A stretch of 12,754 bases of DNA from DASQHY01 sp036390175 (lineage in GTDB: Bacteria; Acidobacteriota; Terriglobia; Acidiferrales; UBA7541), in assembly GCA_036390175.1 (NCBI GenBank), contig DASWCG010000015.1, positions 1 through 12,754 on the forward strand, given 5' to 3'. The position numbers were made by a program, and so were the translations under genes. This document shows, in pieces, positions 4,767-12,033 of the stretch (positions are counted from its first letter, which is position 1; each line of letters starts with the position of its first letter). The notes beneath the pieces are model-generated. The model was given only the letters and a program-made list of their open reading frames with translations. It was not told the DNA's origin and did no database searches.

Positions 4767-7217
4767 TCAATTTCGCAAAGGTTTGCCGGTTTTAAGCGTG
4801 TGGGCGATGCGCTCCTGCGTCTTGCGTTCGCCGCAGAGAGAAACGAAGGCTTCGCGCTCCAGGTCCAGGACGTATTGCTCGCTGACGAATTGCGGCGCCG
4901 AGAGCGGGCCGCTGGCCAGAATATTGGCGAGCTTGCGTCCGACGTGCGCGTCGTATTCGGAGATGAACCCGCCGCGCAGCATCATGTGAACGGCCAGCTT
5001 GGCCCCGGCGAGGAATTGTTCGCCGAGAACACGGATCTGCGTCGTGGCTGCGCCTTCGGCCGGCGACGCAGCGAGCGGACGATAGCCGGAGCGGGCCAGA
5101 GCGAGGGCCGCCTGTTTGGCGTCGGCGACAACGCGGTCGCGATTCATGGAGATGGCATCGTCGCGGCGGAGGAAGCCGAACTCGCGGCACTCTTCCGCGC
5201 TCGTGCCGACCTTGGCCGTGGCGGTGTTTTCGAAGACGGGTTTCATGGCATGAAACAAATCGAGGTCGGACTCCGGGGAAGGCTGCGTGATGGCGGCCCC
5301 GCCCGCGGCATGTTCGTTCGCGCGGATGAGCATTTCTTTTGTGCCGCCTCCTGCAGGGATGAGCCCGACTCCGACTTCGACTAAGCCAATGTAAGCTTCA
5401 GCAGCAGCCTGAATGCGCGCGCTGTGCAGGCAGATTTCGCACCCGCCTCCCAGCGCCATGCCCTGCGGCGCGGCCACCACAGGCTTCGGCGCATATTTGA
5501 GCGCGAGATTGACGTTCTGGAACTGGCGGACGGCGAGGTGAACTTCGTCCCACTCCTGCTCCTGCGCGGCGACCAGAAGGAGCATGAGATTGGCGCCCAC
5601 GGAAAAATTTTCGGCCTGGTTGGCGATGACCATGGCATCGAAGTCGGTCTGCAGGCGTTTGAGGCCGGCATGGAGCATGGCGGCCAGGTCGGCCCCAATG
5701 GCGTTCATCTTGGAATGGAACTCGCAGCAGATGACGCCGTCGCCCAGGTCAACGAGCGACGCCCCGGCATTCTTCTGGATTTCGGCGCCGCGATCCTTCA
5801 GGGATTTCAGGATGAGAATACCTTCCGGCTCGGTGACGGGTTTCAGGGAAGCCGTCGCCAAGTCGAAATAAGAAGTCGAGCCGCGCGAAGACTCGTAAAA
5901 AGTTTTTTCCCCCGAGGAAAGCAGTTTGGCCAGGATGGCGGGCGGTTTCCTGCCTTCTTTTCCGATCTGTTTTGCAAAATCTTCGGCGCCAAGGATATCC
6001 AGAAGCTCGAAGGGGCCGAACTCCCATGCAAATCCCCAGCGCGTGGCGCGGTCTATGTCCACAATCGTGTCGGCGATTTCGGGGATGCGGTTCGCGGCAT
6101 AGAGACACATTTCCGAAAGCGAGCCCCACACAAATCTTTGCGCTTTGTCCGGAGGCTGTCCGGCGAAAAGCGGCGCCAGCAGGGCGCGCAAGCGGTCGCG
6201 CGGGTCTTCGATCGTTCGGGTCATATCAATGGACGCGAAGCGCGCTTTTTGACGCGGGCGGTATTCGAGGGTGTTGAGGTCCAGCGTCAGCGTCTCCTGG
6301 TCGCCGCCTTTCTTGACGCGTTTATAAAAACCTTGTCCGGTTTTGTCGCCGAGCATGTTGCGGCGGGCCATCTCTTCGAGCAGCGGCGGCACCGCATAGA
6401 TGTCGCGCATCTCGTCGTTGGGAAGTTTGCCGGCGGCGTTGTGCACCACATTCAGGAGCACGTCCAGCCCGACGATGTCGGCCGTGCGGAAGATGGCGGA
6501 CTTGGCCCAACCGGCCGCGGAGCCGCTGCAGGCGTCCACTTCTTCGACGGTCATGCCCAGGGAAGCGGTCAGGCGCAGGACGTTCAGCAGGGAAAACGTG
6601 CCGATGCGGTTGGCGATAAAGTTGGGCGTATCTTTGGCGATCACCACGCCCTTCCCCAGGCGGCGATCGAAAAAATCGCCGAGCGTGTCGAGAACCTCGC
6701 GGCCGGTCGCCGGCCCGGGGATGACTTCGACAAGTTTGAGGTAGCGCGGAGGATTGAAAAAGTGCGTCCCGGCCCAGTGCTGCTGAAAATCTTCCGGAAA
6801 GCCTTCGGCGATCAGGCGAACGGGGAGGCCGGAGGTGTTGGTGGTGACGATGGCCCCGGGCTTGCGATGCGGGAGAAGGCGCGTGAGCAGTTTTCTCTTG
6901 ATTTCGAGATTCTCCGCGACGGCTTCGATAACCCAATCGGCGCCGGCGCAGAGAGTGAGGTCGTCGTCAAAATTTCCAATGCGAATGCGGTCCGCGAGTG
7001 ACGGCGCAAAGAACGCGGCCGGGCGCGATTTTCGGGCCGCGTCAAGGCCCGCGCGGACAATGCGATTGCGCGCTTCGGGCGGAGCGCCGGCGGGCAAATC
7101 CGGCGGCGCCATGTCCAGCAAAACGCACGGGACACCGGCATTGGCCAGATGCGCCGCAATCCGCGAGCCCATGGTGCCGGCGCCCAGAACGACGGCCTTT
7201 TCGATGCGGCCTTTCAT
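4767..7217 (-). CDS. fadN: FadN-type 3-hydroxyacyl-CoA dehydrogenase / enoyl-CoA hydratase
   Basis: 816 residues. It would catalyse hydration and NAD-dependent oxidation of acyl-CoA intermediates in beta-oxidation, in the cytoplasm. The dehydrogenase half comes first: a Rossmann fold with GAGTMG at 12-17, TTNTSGLP at 125-132, GTHFFNPP at 150-157 with catalytic His152, and PNFIANRIG at 198-206. A second C-terminal 3HCDH module follows at about 300-415 (WGFAWEFGPFELLDILG). The crotonase half begins near 490: oxyanion region NFSVGANL at 537-544, and GMALGGGCE with Glu594. Glu614 in LVEVGVG lies 20 residues later, the spacing of the two catalytic Glu of crotonase. The order (dehydrogenase then hydratase) and the GKPLRN end match Bacillus FadN rather than FadB. 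The ATG at 7217 starts the Rossmann strand directly; purine-rich AGGAGAGGAG lies 13 or more bases upstream. No thiolase gene adjoins it. Confidence 0.92.
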   Translation of the reverse strand: MKGRIEKAVVLGAGTMGSRIAAHLANAGVPCVLLDMAPPDLPAGAPPEARNRIVRAGLDAARKSRPAAFFAPSLADRIRIGNFDDDLTLCAGADWVIEAVAENLEIKRKLLTRLLPHRKPGAIVTTNTSGLPVRLIAEGFPEDFQQHWAGTHFFNPPRYLKLVEVIPGPATGREVLDTLGDFFDRRLGKGVVIAKDTPNFIANRIGTFSLLNVLRLTASLGMTVEEVDACSGSAAGWAKSAIFRTADIVGLDVLLNVVHNAAGKLPNDEMRDIYAVPPLLEEMARRNMLGDKTGQGFYKRVKKGGDQETLTLDLNTLEYRPRQKARFASIDMTRTIEDPRDRLRALLAPLFAGQPPDKAQRFVWGSLSEMCLYAANRIPEIADTIVDIDRATRWGFAWEFGPFELLDILGAEDFAKQIGKEGRKPPAILAKLLSSGEKTFYESSRGSTSYFDLATASLKPVTEPEGILILKSLKDRGAEIQKNAGASLVDLGDGVICCEFHSKMNAIGADLAAMLHAGLKRLQTDFDAMVIANQAENFSVGANLMLLLVAAQEQEWDEVHLAVRQFQNVNLALKYAPKPVVAAPQGMALGGGCEICLHSARIQAAAEAYIGLVEVGVGLIPAGGGTKEMLIRANEHAAGGAAITQPSPESDLDLFHAMKPVFENTATAKVGTSAEECREFGFLRRDDAISMNRDRVVADAKQAALALARSGYRPLAASPAEGAATTQIRVLGEQFLAGAKLAVHMMLRGGFISEYDAHVGRKLANILASGPLSAPQFVSEQYVLDLEREAFVSLCGERKTQERIAHTLKTGKPLRN

Positions 7218-7261
7218 ACGATCCCGCGCGCTCCTCTCCTTCGCAGGGAAAAGAAGGCCAC

Positions 7262-7268
7262 TATAATA
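7262..7268. promoter_or_regulatory. Candidate back-to-back -10 elements between fadN and the patatin gene
   Basis: The plus strand reads TATAAT, a perfect -10, at 7262-7267, and the minus strand reads TATTAT at 7263-7268, five of six. The spot is the most AT-rich part of the 156-bp divergent gap. The minus-strand element would start the fadN message near 7256, giving a leader of about 40 bases that includes its purine-rich ribosome site. The plus-strand element would start about 100 bases before the patatin ATG. Neither strand has a good -35, so confidence is low. Confidence 0.3.
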
Positions 7269-7373
7269 GAACAAAGAAGTACTTGCAGGTAGCAAAAGCG
7301 GCAAGAGCGGGTCAACCGAAAGGGCGTACATCTCCGAAGCGGGCTAAACTATCTAACAATGTGGAGACGAAAA

Positions 7374-8240
7374 ATGGCCCCGGTGTTCGATTGGCTGCAC
7401 AGCGCGGTGGGAAAGTTCCGCGATTTTGCATACGCGGATGAAAAGGGCCGCGGGGCGCGGCCGCGCGTTGGACTGGCCCTCTCCGGAGGGTTCGCCCGGG
7501 GGATTGCGCACATCGGCGTGCTGCGAGTGCTCGAACAAGCGGGGATTCCGATTGACTGCATTTCCGGGACCAGCAGCGGGTCGTTGATCGCCACGGGTTA
7601 TGCGGCGGGCGTACCACTGGAAAAAATGGAGAGAGTGGCGGCGGACACGAGCTTCGCCGATTTCGGGCGCTATACCCCTTCGTGGTTGGGACTGGCGACC
7701 AATAAGCGCCTCGAGGGCTATCTGGCGCGGATGACTCCCGCGACAACGTTCGAGGAGATGCGGATTCCGCTGGCGATTTCGGCGACGGACCTGAAAGGGG
7801 GGATCGCTGTGTATTACACGGCCGGGCCCATCGGGCCGCCCCTGCGGGGGTCGTGCGCGTACCCCGGCCTGTTCGTGCCCATCGAGTACGAGGGACGCAA
7901 GCTCGTGGACGGTTTTTTGACCGCCCCGGTTCCGGTCGAGGGCGCGGCGCTGCTTGGCGCGGACATCGTGATCGCCATATATTTGGAAGCGGGCAGCGTC
8001 TCGGAGCCGCGGACCGTTGCTGATGTCATCAGCCGGTCGTTTACGATTATTCAGCGGCACGCCGATATCGGGTGGCGGCAGAGTGCGGACGTGATCATCG
8101 AGCCCGAAGTGAAGCATTTCGTTTGGGACGATTTCAGCAAGTGGGCCGAGTTGATTGCCGCCGGAGAGGTGGCTGCAGTTCGCGCCTTGCCGAAGATCCG
8201 CGAGGCGCTGGCGGAAAAAGTGGAAGAGCGTGTGTCCTGA
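7374..8240 (+). CDS. Patatin-like phospholipase
   Basis: 288 residues. Patatin-fold enzymes hydrolyse acyl esters of phospholipids or other lipids with a Ser-Asp dyad. The oxyanion loop is LSGGFARG (36-43). The nucleophile elbow is GTSSG (65-69) with Ser67. The block SCAYPGLFVP (160-169) and the dyad Asp179 in VDGF (178-181) follow; the usual third residue of DG[G/A] is Phe here. All catalytic residues are present. There is no signal peptide and no beta-barrel domain, so it is the short cytoplasmic type (RssA/YlbK-like). An ATG at 7359 is also in frame, but GGAG at 7363-7366 sits seven bases before the ATG at 7374, so I prefer the latter. It is divergent from the fadN-like gene, which suits fatty acyl release feeding beta-oxidation, although co-regulation is only inferred. 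Confidence 0.9.
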   Translation: MAPVFDWLHSAVGKFRDFAYADEKGRGARPRVGLALSGGFARGIAHIGVLRVLEQAGIPIDCISGTSSGSLIATGYAAGVPLEKMERVAADTSFADFGRYTPSWLGLATNKRLEGYLARMTPATTFEEMRIPLAISATDLKGGIAVYYTAGPIGPPLRGSCAYPGLFVPIEYEGRKLVDGFLTAPVPVEGAALLGADIVIAIYLEAGSVSEPRTVADVISRSFTIIQRHADIGWRQSADVIIEPEVKHFVWDDFSKWAELIAAGEVAAVRALPKIREALAEKVEERVS

Positions 8241-8308
8241 GGCTTTCCTCCCGGCCTTTTTCTTGCGAAATTCCTCGTACAAAAGAGCCCGCGGAATTCA
8301 CGGATGGG

Positions 8309-8569
8309 CTACAGCGAATTCACCTCGACTTCGACAGGCTGCCCGGAGCCTTTGCCGCGCTGATTGAGCCAGGCGGCGAGCGCGGCGGCCAAACGCTCGG
8401 GCTTCACGCGAAAACTGGCTTCCAGAGTCCCTTCACCCAGGGGAAGCGTGTCGTCAAATTCAGCGGCATTCGTGAAATTTCGCATGCAGAAGCTGTCCAG
8501 CCAGTCGAGCGGGCACGGGCGGCGCTCCCCGGCAATCACCACGTCCACGTGAAATTTCTGGGCGTACAC
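8309..8569 (-). CDS. Small protein of unknown function
   Basis: 86 residues from a GTG. I do not recognise the family. The protein looks soluble and compact: an N-terminal strand (KFHVDVVIAGERRPCP, residues 5-20), the segment LDWLDSFCMRNF (21-32), an acidic middle, then a strand (TLEASFRVK), a helix (PERLAAALAAWLNQRGKG) and an ending strand (PVEVEVNS). There are two cysteines and no membrane segment or signal. Third codon positions are mostly G or C, as in its neighbours, which supports real coding. The GTG starts six bases after an extended -10 (8576-8584), so the message may be leaderless. It converges on the patatin gene across 68 bases and is divergent from pckG. The longer plus-strand frame over the same DNA gives an unconvincing protein. 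Confidence 0.6.
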   Translation of the reverse strand: MYAQKFHVDVVIAGERRPCPLDWLDSFCMRNFTNAAEFDDTLPLGEGTLEASFRVKPERLAAALAAWLNQRGKGSGQPVEVEVNSL

Positions 8570-8575
8570 GCAGAA

Positions 8576-8584
8576 AGTATAACA
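8576..8584 (-). promoter_or_regulatory. Extended -10 promoter, probably leaderless, for the small unknown gene
   Basis: On the minus strand the sequence TGTTATACT contains TATACT (8576-8581, five of six) preceded by TG one base away, the extended -10 form. No -35 is seen 17 bases upstream, which is tolerated for extended -10 promoters. The seventh base after the hexamer is the G of the GTG at 8569, so transcription and translation could start at the same base. Confidence 0.45.
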
Positions 8585-8669
8585 GAGGGGAAGAGCGGCC
8601 GGTCTTGAGCCCAGGAAAGTCTTGTGCAGCTCTCCGTCAGAAGATAACCGGTACCCTCTCTCCGCTCGC

Positions 8670-8699
8670 TTGCGGTTGGGAGCGCGAGTGCCGTAAACT
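8670..8699 (+). promoter_or_regulatory. Candidate promoter for pckG
   Basis: TTGCGG (8670-8675) and TAAACT (8694-8699) are separated by 18 bases. Each keeps four of six consensus bases. Transcription would begin near 8706, giving a leader of about 95 bases before the GTG at 8801, and would leave the in-frame TTG at 8699 outside the message. Confidence 0.35.
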
Positions 8700-8791
8700 T
8701 GGGGTCACGGCTTAAGGCGCCAGCGAGTAGCCAGACAAACGGCGTTCCCATCCGTTTTGAATACCCCGGCGGCGCGACGATAAGTGCTTCT

Positions 8792-8796
8792 GGAGG
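8792..8796 (+). promoter_or_regulatory. Ribosome binding site that decides the pckG start
   Basis: GGAGG stands four bases before the GTG at 8801. The frame remains open upstream for 34 codons to a TTG at 8699, but that extension has no ribosome site and does not look like the N-terminus of PEP carboxykinases. Confidence 0.6.
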
Positions 8797-8800
8797 TTCG

Positions 8801-10555
8801 GTGTCCTCTCCCCTGGAGCAGTGGGTCGAAGAAACAGCGCGCAAAACCCGTCCGGAGCGCGTCATCTGGTGCGACGGATCGGGGGAAGAAAACCGGCAGA
8901 TCCTCGCGCAAATGGTGCGCGAAGGCAACTCCTTCCCATTAAACGATGCGACCTACCCGAATTGCTACCTGCACCGCAGCAATCCGAACGATGTGGCGCG
9001 GACCGAGAGTGTCACCTTCATCTGTTCGCGGGAAAAAGCCAATGCCGGGCCCACCAACAACTGGATGAGCCCGGAGGAGGCGCGGCAGAAGGTCGGTCCG
9101 TTGTTCGAGGGGGCCATGCAGGGCCGCACGATGTACGTGGTGCCGTATGTGCTGGGCCCCGTGGATTCGCCCATCAGTAAGATTGGCGTGGAGATTACCG
9201 ACAGCCCCTACGTTGTGGCCAGCATGCGCATCATGTCGCGGATGGGGCGCCAGGCCGCGGAGCGGCTTGGGAATTCCTCGGAATTCGTGCCGGGGCTGCA
9301 CTCGCTCGGGGATTTGAACCCGGAGCGGCGGTTTATCCTGCATTTCCCCGAGGAACGCCTGATTTGGAGCGTGGGTTCAGGCTACGGAGGAAACGCGCTC
9401 CTGGGGAAGAAGTGCTTCGCTCTGCGCATTGCCAGCGTGATGGCGCGGGAACAGGGTTGGATGGCCGAGCACATGCTGATTCTTGGATTGGAAGACCCTT
9501 CGGGCAAGGTGACGTACATGGCCGCGGCGTTCCCGAGCGCTTGCGGGAAGACCAACCTATCCATGATGGTTTCGGCGCTGGAGAAGCAAGGTTACCGCGT
9601 ATGGACCGTAGGCGACGACATCGCCTGGATGAAGATTGGCGAAGACGGCTATCTGCACGCCATCAATCCCGAGGCGGGATTCTTCGGCGTGGCGCCGGGG
9701 ACGGGGATGCACACCAACTCGAACGTAATGGCGGCGCTGCGCAAGAACACCCTCTTCACCAACGTGGCGATGACGCCGGGGCGCGAGCCCTGGTGGGAAG
9801 GAATAGACAGCGCGCCGCCCACGGGCCTGGTGGATTGGAAAGGCGAGCGCTGGACGAAGTCCAAAGGGCCCGCGGCGCATCCGAATTCACGCTACACCGT
9901 GCCGGCGCATCAGGCGCCCAGCATTTCCAAGCATTGGGAAGACCCTGCCGGCGTCCCGATTTCCGCGTTCATTTTTGGCGGGAGGCGCGCGCGAGTCGCG
10001 CCTTTGGTCTACGAGTCATTCAACTGGCAGCACGGCGTGTTCGTGGGCGCGACGATGGCCTCGGAGACGACGGCGGCGACAACCGGCGCCGTCGGTGTGA
10101 CCCGGCGCGATCCCATGGCTATGCTGCCCTTTTGCGGGTACAACATGGCCGATTATTTCCAGCACTGGCTCGACATGGGCCAGCGCATCCCTCACCCGCC
10201 GAAGGTTTTTCACGTGAACTGGTTCCGGCGCGGCGCGGACGGAAAATTCCTGTGGCCCGGGTTCGGGGAAAATGTGCGCGTGCTGAAGTGGGTTCTGGAG
10301 CGGGTGGAAGGCCGCGGTAAGGCGCAGGAAACCCCCATAGGCTATGTGCCTACAACAGATGGACTTACGCTCGACGGACTAAATGTTTCACGTGAAACAT
10401 TCGGGGAGCTGCTGCGCATCAACCCGGCAGACTGGGAGCCGGAACTCGCTGATATCACTAAGTTTTTCGAGAAGTTCGGCAAGCGCTTGCCGGAAGCGCT
10501 CCTCGAAGAACAGCAAAAGCTCGGCACGCGTTTCCAGCGAGCTGTCACCGCATAG
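8801..10555 (+). CDS. pckG: Phosphoenolpyruvate carboxykinase (GTP)
   Basis: 584 residues from the GTG at 8801, close to the usual 590-610. It converts oxaloacetate and GTP to PEP, CO2 and GDP in the cytoplasm. This is the first committed step of gluconeogenesis, and it can run in reverse in some bacteria. The GTP-type family is clear: substrate Arg in NDVARTE (Arg67), YGGN at 195-198, LLGKKCFALR with the metal-site Lys, AEHMLILG with the metal-site His, the P-loop FPSACGKT at 244-251 including the reactive Cys248, VGDD at 270-273, NPEAGFFGVAPGT (289-301), FGGRRARVAP (392-401), and WPGFGEN (485-491) of the guanine-binding part. All active-site elements are intact. Codons 10382-10401, in the C-terminal region NVSRETF, contain a perfect parS palindrome. 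It is convergent with the frd group, with 82 bases between and no clear terminator. Confidence 0.95.
   Translation: MSSPLEQWVEETARKTRPERVIWCDGSGEENRQILAQMVREGNSFPLNDATYPNCYLHRSNPNDVARTESVTFICSREKANAGPTNNWMSPEEARQKVGPLFEGAMQGRTMYVVPYVLGPVDSPISKIGVEITDSPYVVASMRIMSRMGRQAAERLGNSSEFVPGLHSLGDLNPERRFILHFPEERLIWSVGSGYGGNALLGKKCFALRIASVMAREQGWMAEHMLILGLEDPSGKVTYMAAAFPSACGKTNLSMMVSALEKQGYRVWTVGDDIAWMKIGEDGYLHAINPEAGFFGVAPGTGMHTNSNVMAALRKNTLFTNVAMTPGREPWWEGIDSAPPTGLVDWKGERWTKSKGPAAHPNSRYTVPAHQAPSISKHWEDPAGVPISAFIFGGRRARVAPLVYESFNWQHGVFVGATMASETTAATTGAVGVTRRDPMAMLPFCGYNMADYFQHWLDMGQRIPHPPKVFHVNWFRRGADGKFLWPGFGENVRVLKWVLERVEGRGKAQETPIGYVPTTDGLTLDGLNVSRETFGELLRINPADWEPELADITKFFEKFGKRLPEALLEEQQKLGTRFQRAVTA
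10384..10399. other. parS: parS centromere site (ParB binding), inside pckG
   Basis: The 16-mer TGTTTCACGTGAAACA is an exact match to the widely conserved bacterial parS consensus TGTTNCACGTGAAACA. The palindrome extends to 20 bases (10382-10401). ParB (Spo0J) binds such sites, spreads or condenses around them as a CTP-dependent clamp, recruits SMC and drives origin segregation with ParA. In most bacteria parS sites lie within the origin-proximal part of the chromosome and are often inside genes. Here it encodes N-V-S-R-E-T-F in pckG, a stretch outside the catalytic motifs. The chance of an exact 16-mer in 12.75 kb is roughly 3 in a million under even base use. No parA or parB is in the window, so this would be a satellite site. 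Confidence 0.85.
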
Positions 10556-10637
10556 CCCTCGCCCGCGGATCGGCGCGGAAATACGACAGTTTCTTCCCTA
10601 CCTTCCCGAAGAATCCATTCGAACCTCACCCACGCTT

Positions 10638-11183
10638 TTAGACGCGCGTACCCGCGCGGCGGGAAGCCGTCGGCGTGACCGGCGGGCTATCTTCCGGGTC
10701 GAGCGACACGGCATCTTTCTCCAAACCCAAATCGGGACAGCTTTCCAGCAGCCGCACGCAACGGTTCCAGCGGAGGATGGCGTCGTCGTTGCCCTGTGGG
10801 CGCAGCTTCTCCGCTTCCGCGAAGCAGCGCAGCGCCTCCTCCAGAAGAGGAGCCAGCGTGTGCGCGAGACGCCCGGCACGGAGCTGCGCTTTGACGCGGC
10901 GTTCGTGGAGCAAGCCGGTGTAATAAAAGCGCTCGTAGGGGTCGCGCAAGGAGGAAAAAATGGAATCGGCTTCCGCATAGCGGTCCGTGGCGGCGCCGGA
11001 GAACTGGTCGGTGATGGTGAGCCCCAGCATCCGGCGGGCGAGCTGATGGTCCGGGTCCGCGCTGAGAATGTCGCGGCAGATGGATTCGGCTTCTTCGGGC
11101 TCGTTCAGATAGCGGTAGAGTTCGGCCTTGGCAATCGCTTCGGGGATGCCGGCTTTGGAAATGGATTTCAGTTGGACTTCCAT
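10638..11183 (-). CDS. Helical TPR-like protein of unknown function
   Basis: 181 residues. The ATG at 11183 has a GGGGG ribosome site four bases upstream; the open frame extending further upstream lacks any. The protein is nearly all helix with TPR-like pairs: AIAKAELYRYLNEPEEAESICRDILSADPDHQLARRMLGL (residues 17-55) fits one clear TPR. YAEADSIFSSL (69-79) and LAPLLEEALRCFAEAEKLRPQGNDDAILRWNRCVRLLE (110-147) suggest two more. The last 35 residues are acidic then proline-rich and probably unstructured. There is no signal peptide or membrane segment, so it is probably a cytoplasmic scaffold. It starts 58 bases after frdD with no evident promoter between, so it is probably the last gene of the frd transcript. 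A role in assembling or binding the reductase is possible but unproven. Confidence 0.75.
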   Translation of the reverse strand: MEVQLKSISKAGIPEAIAKAELYRYLNEPEEAESICRDILSADPDHQLARRMLGLTITDQFSGAATDRYAEADSIFSSLRDPYERFYYTGLLHERRVKAQLRAGRLAHTLAPLLEEALRCFAEAEKLRPQGNDDAILRWNRCVRLLESCPDLGLEKDAVSLDPEDSPPVTPTASRRAGTRV

Positions 11184-11241
11184 CGAACCCCCTTCACGGC
11201 TGTTGAAATAACCACGGACATTTCTTGGATCAGACCAGCTC

Positions 11242-11607
11242 TTAAGGAATCCTCCACAGCAGGTAGCCGGCCACGGCCGTTCCCAGCAGGGCACTACCGT
11301 AGCAGCAAAAGTTGATGACCTCGTTCAAATGCTTGATTTGCAAGCCGTCGTAGAGCGTGTAACGAAACCGGTGCGCCCAGTGAAACAGGGGCAGCGAACA
11401 AAGCAGGAGCAGGTAGATTCGCACAATCGGATGCGCAAGAAGCGCCGTGACGCTCTCGTACCCCGGCGCTTTCAGCCAGCCGAGCGGAAACGCCAACCCC
11501 CAGAGGAACAGATGTACAGGGATTAGAAACGCCGCCAGAACACCACCCGCGCTGAACAGCGTCCAGAGGAACGGCTCCATTCTCAATCCGGATTCTTTCT
11601 CCGCCAT
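11242..11607 (-). CDS. frdD: Fumarate reductase membrane anchor, subunit D
   Basis: 121 residues (E. coli FrdD has 119). It is one of two small membrane subunits that anchor quinol:fumarate reductase in the inner membrane and help form the quinone site. Three membrane helices are visible: residues about 14-42 (LWTLFSAGGVLAAFLIPVHL), 60-78 and 99-119. EPFLWTLFSAGG near the start aligns with EPVFWGLFGAGG of E. coli FrdD, and FHWAHRFRYTLYD (75-87) matches the conserved His-rich loop before helix III. The ATG abuts the frdC stop (TAA then ATG). A GGGAGGA ribosome site lies within the last codons of frdC, so translation is coupled. Confidence 0.9.
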   Translation of the reverse strand: MAEKESGLRMEPFLWTLFSAGGVLAAFLIPVHLFLWGLAFPLGWLKAPGYESVTALLAHPIVRIYLLLLCSLPLFHWAHRFRYTLYDGLQIKHLNEVINFCCYGSALLGTAVAGYLLWRIP

Positions 11608-12033
11608 TTATCCTCCCAGGAGAAACCAGGCAACCATGCCGGAGACGGCCAGCCAAGCGGCATAGTTGGCAGCCATGATCAGAGGTTCCGGGACGCGCTT
11701 TCCGCGCACGCGGACGGCCATCGCCCGCGGTGCGAGAGCGAACCAGCTAACAGTGTGATACACGACAAAGCAAAAGCTGATGGCATTCAGTGCGATGACG
11801 GCCGGGTTCTTCAACCACTTCTGAAAATCCGCGTAGGCCTGTGGTCCATGGTGCAGCGCGCGGAGCTGCAACAGCGTGGTCAGCACGAAAAAAGCGACGA
11901 AAATGCTGGTCAGCTCCCGTAAGACGAATTTCAAATACGTCCATTGGCCAAGCCACCAGTACGTGGAAACGGGCGCCCGGTACCACCTGGGGTGGTTCAG
12001 GGTGTAACCGGGCGCGCCCCCGCCTGTCTTCAT
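11608..12033 (-). CDS. frdC: Fumarate reductase membrane anchor, subunit C
   Basis: 141 residues. It pairs with FrdD in the inner membrane. APVSTYWWLGQWTYLKFVLRE (20-40) aligns well with the start of E. coli FrdC, including the Glu after LR (Glu40), which matches the Glu known to matter at the menaquinol site. Membrane helices lie at about 42-60, 78-98 and 119-139. The loop VYHTVSWFALAPRAM (91-105) matches the HTxTWFxLxPKA motif of the family. The ATG at 12033 overlaps the frdB TGA as ATGA, which fixes the start; the longer frame upstream lies inside frdB. As a two-subunit, haem-free anchor, this suggests a menaquinol-linked reductase of the E. coli type. Confidence 0.92.
   Translation of the reverse strand: MKTGGGAPGYTLNHPRWYRAPVSTYWWLGQWTYLKFVLRELTSIFVAFFVLTTLLQLRALHHGPQAYADFQKWLKNPAVIALNAISFCFVVYHTVSWFALAPRAMAVRVRGKRVPEPLIMAANYAAWLAVSGMVAWFLLGG

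Noticed and set aside
5424..7001. Plus-strand open frame (525 codons) opposite fadN
   Set aside because: Antisense shadow of a gene with complete catalytic motifs; no recognisable protein features.
8533..8548. Third CACGTGAAA half-site in the small unknown gene
   Set aside because: Only one half of the palindrome matches; below what is expected of a ParB site.
8072..8608. Plus-strand open frame overlapping the end of the patatin gene and the small unknown gene
   Set aside because: The first part is out of frame with an obvious patatin C-terminus and no start signal is seen. The minus-strand frame at 8309-8569 has better composition and a promoter.
10206..10221. Second parS-like sequence TTTTTCACGTGAACTG in pckG
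   Set aside because: Only 12 of 16 positions match parS and the core is fixed by the conserved protein motif FHVNW, so ParB binding is not needed to explain it.
9364..10320. Plus-strand alternative frame (318 codons) within pckG
   Set aside because: Arg/Gly-rich shadow of pckG, whose frame carries all PEP carboxykinase motifs.
10556..10637. Terminator sought between pckG and the TPR-like gene
   Set aside because: No GC-rich stem followed by a T-run on either strand was found.
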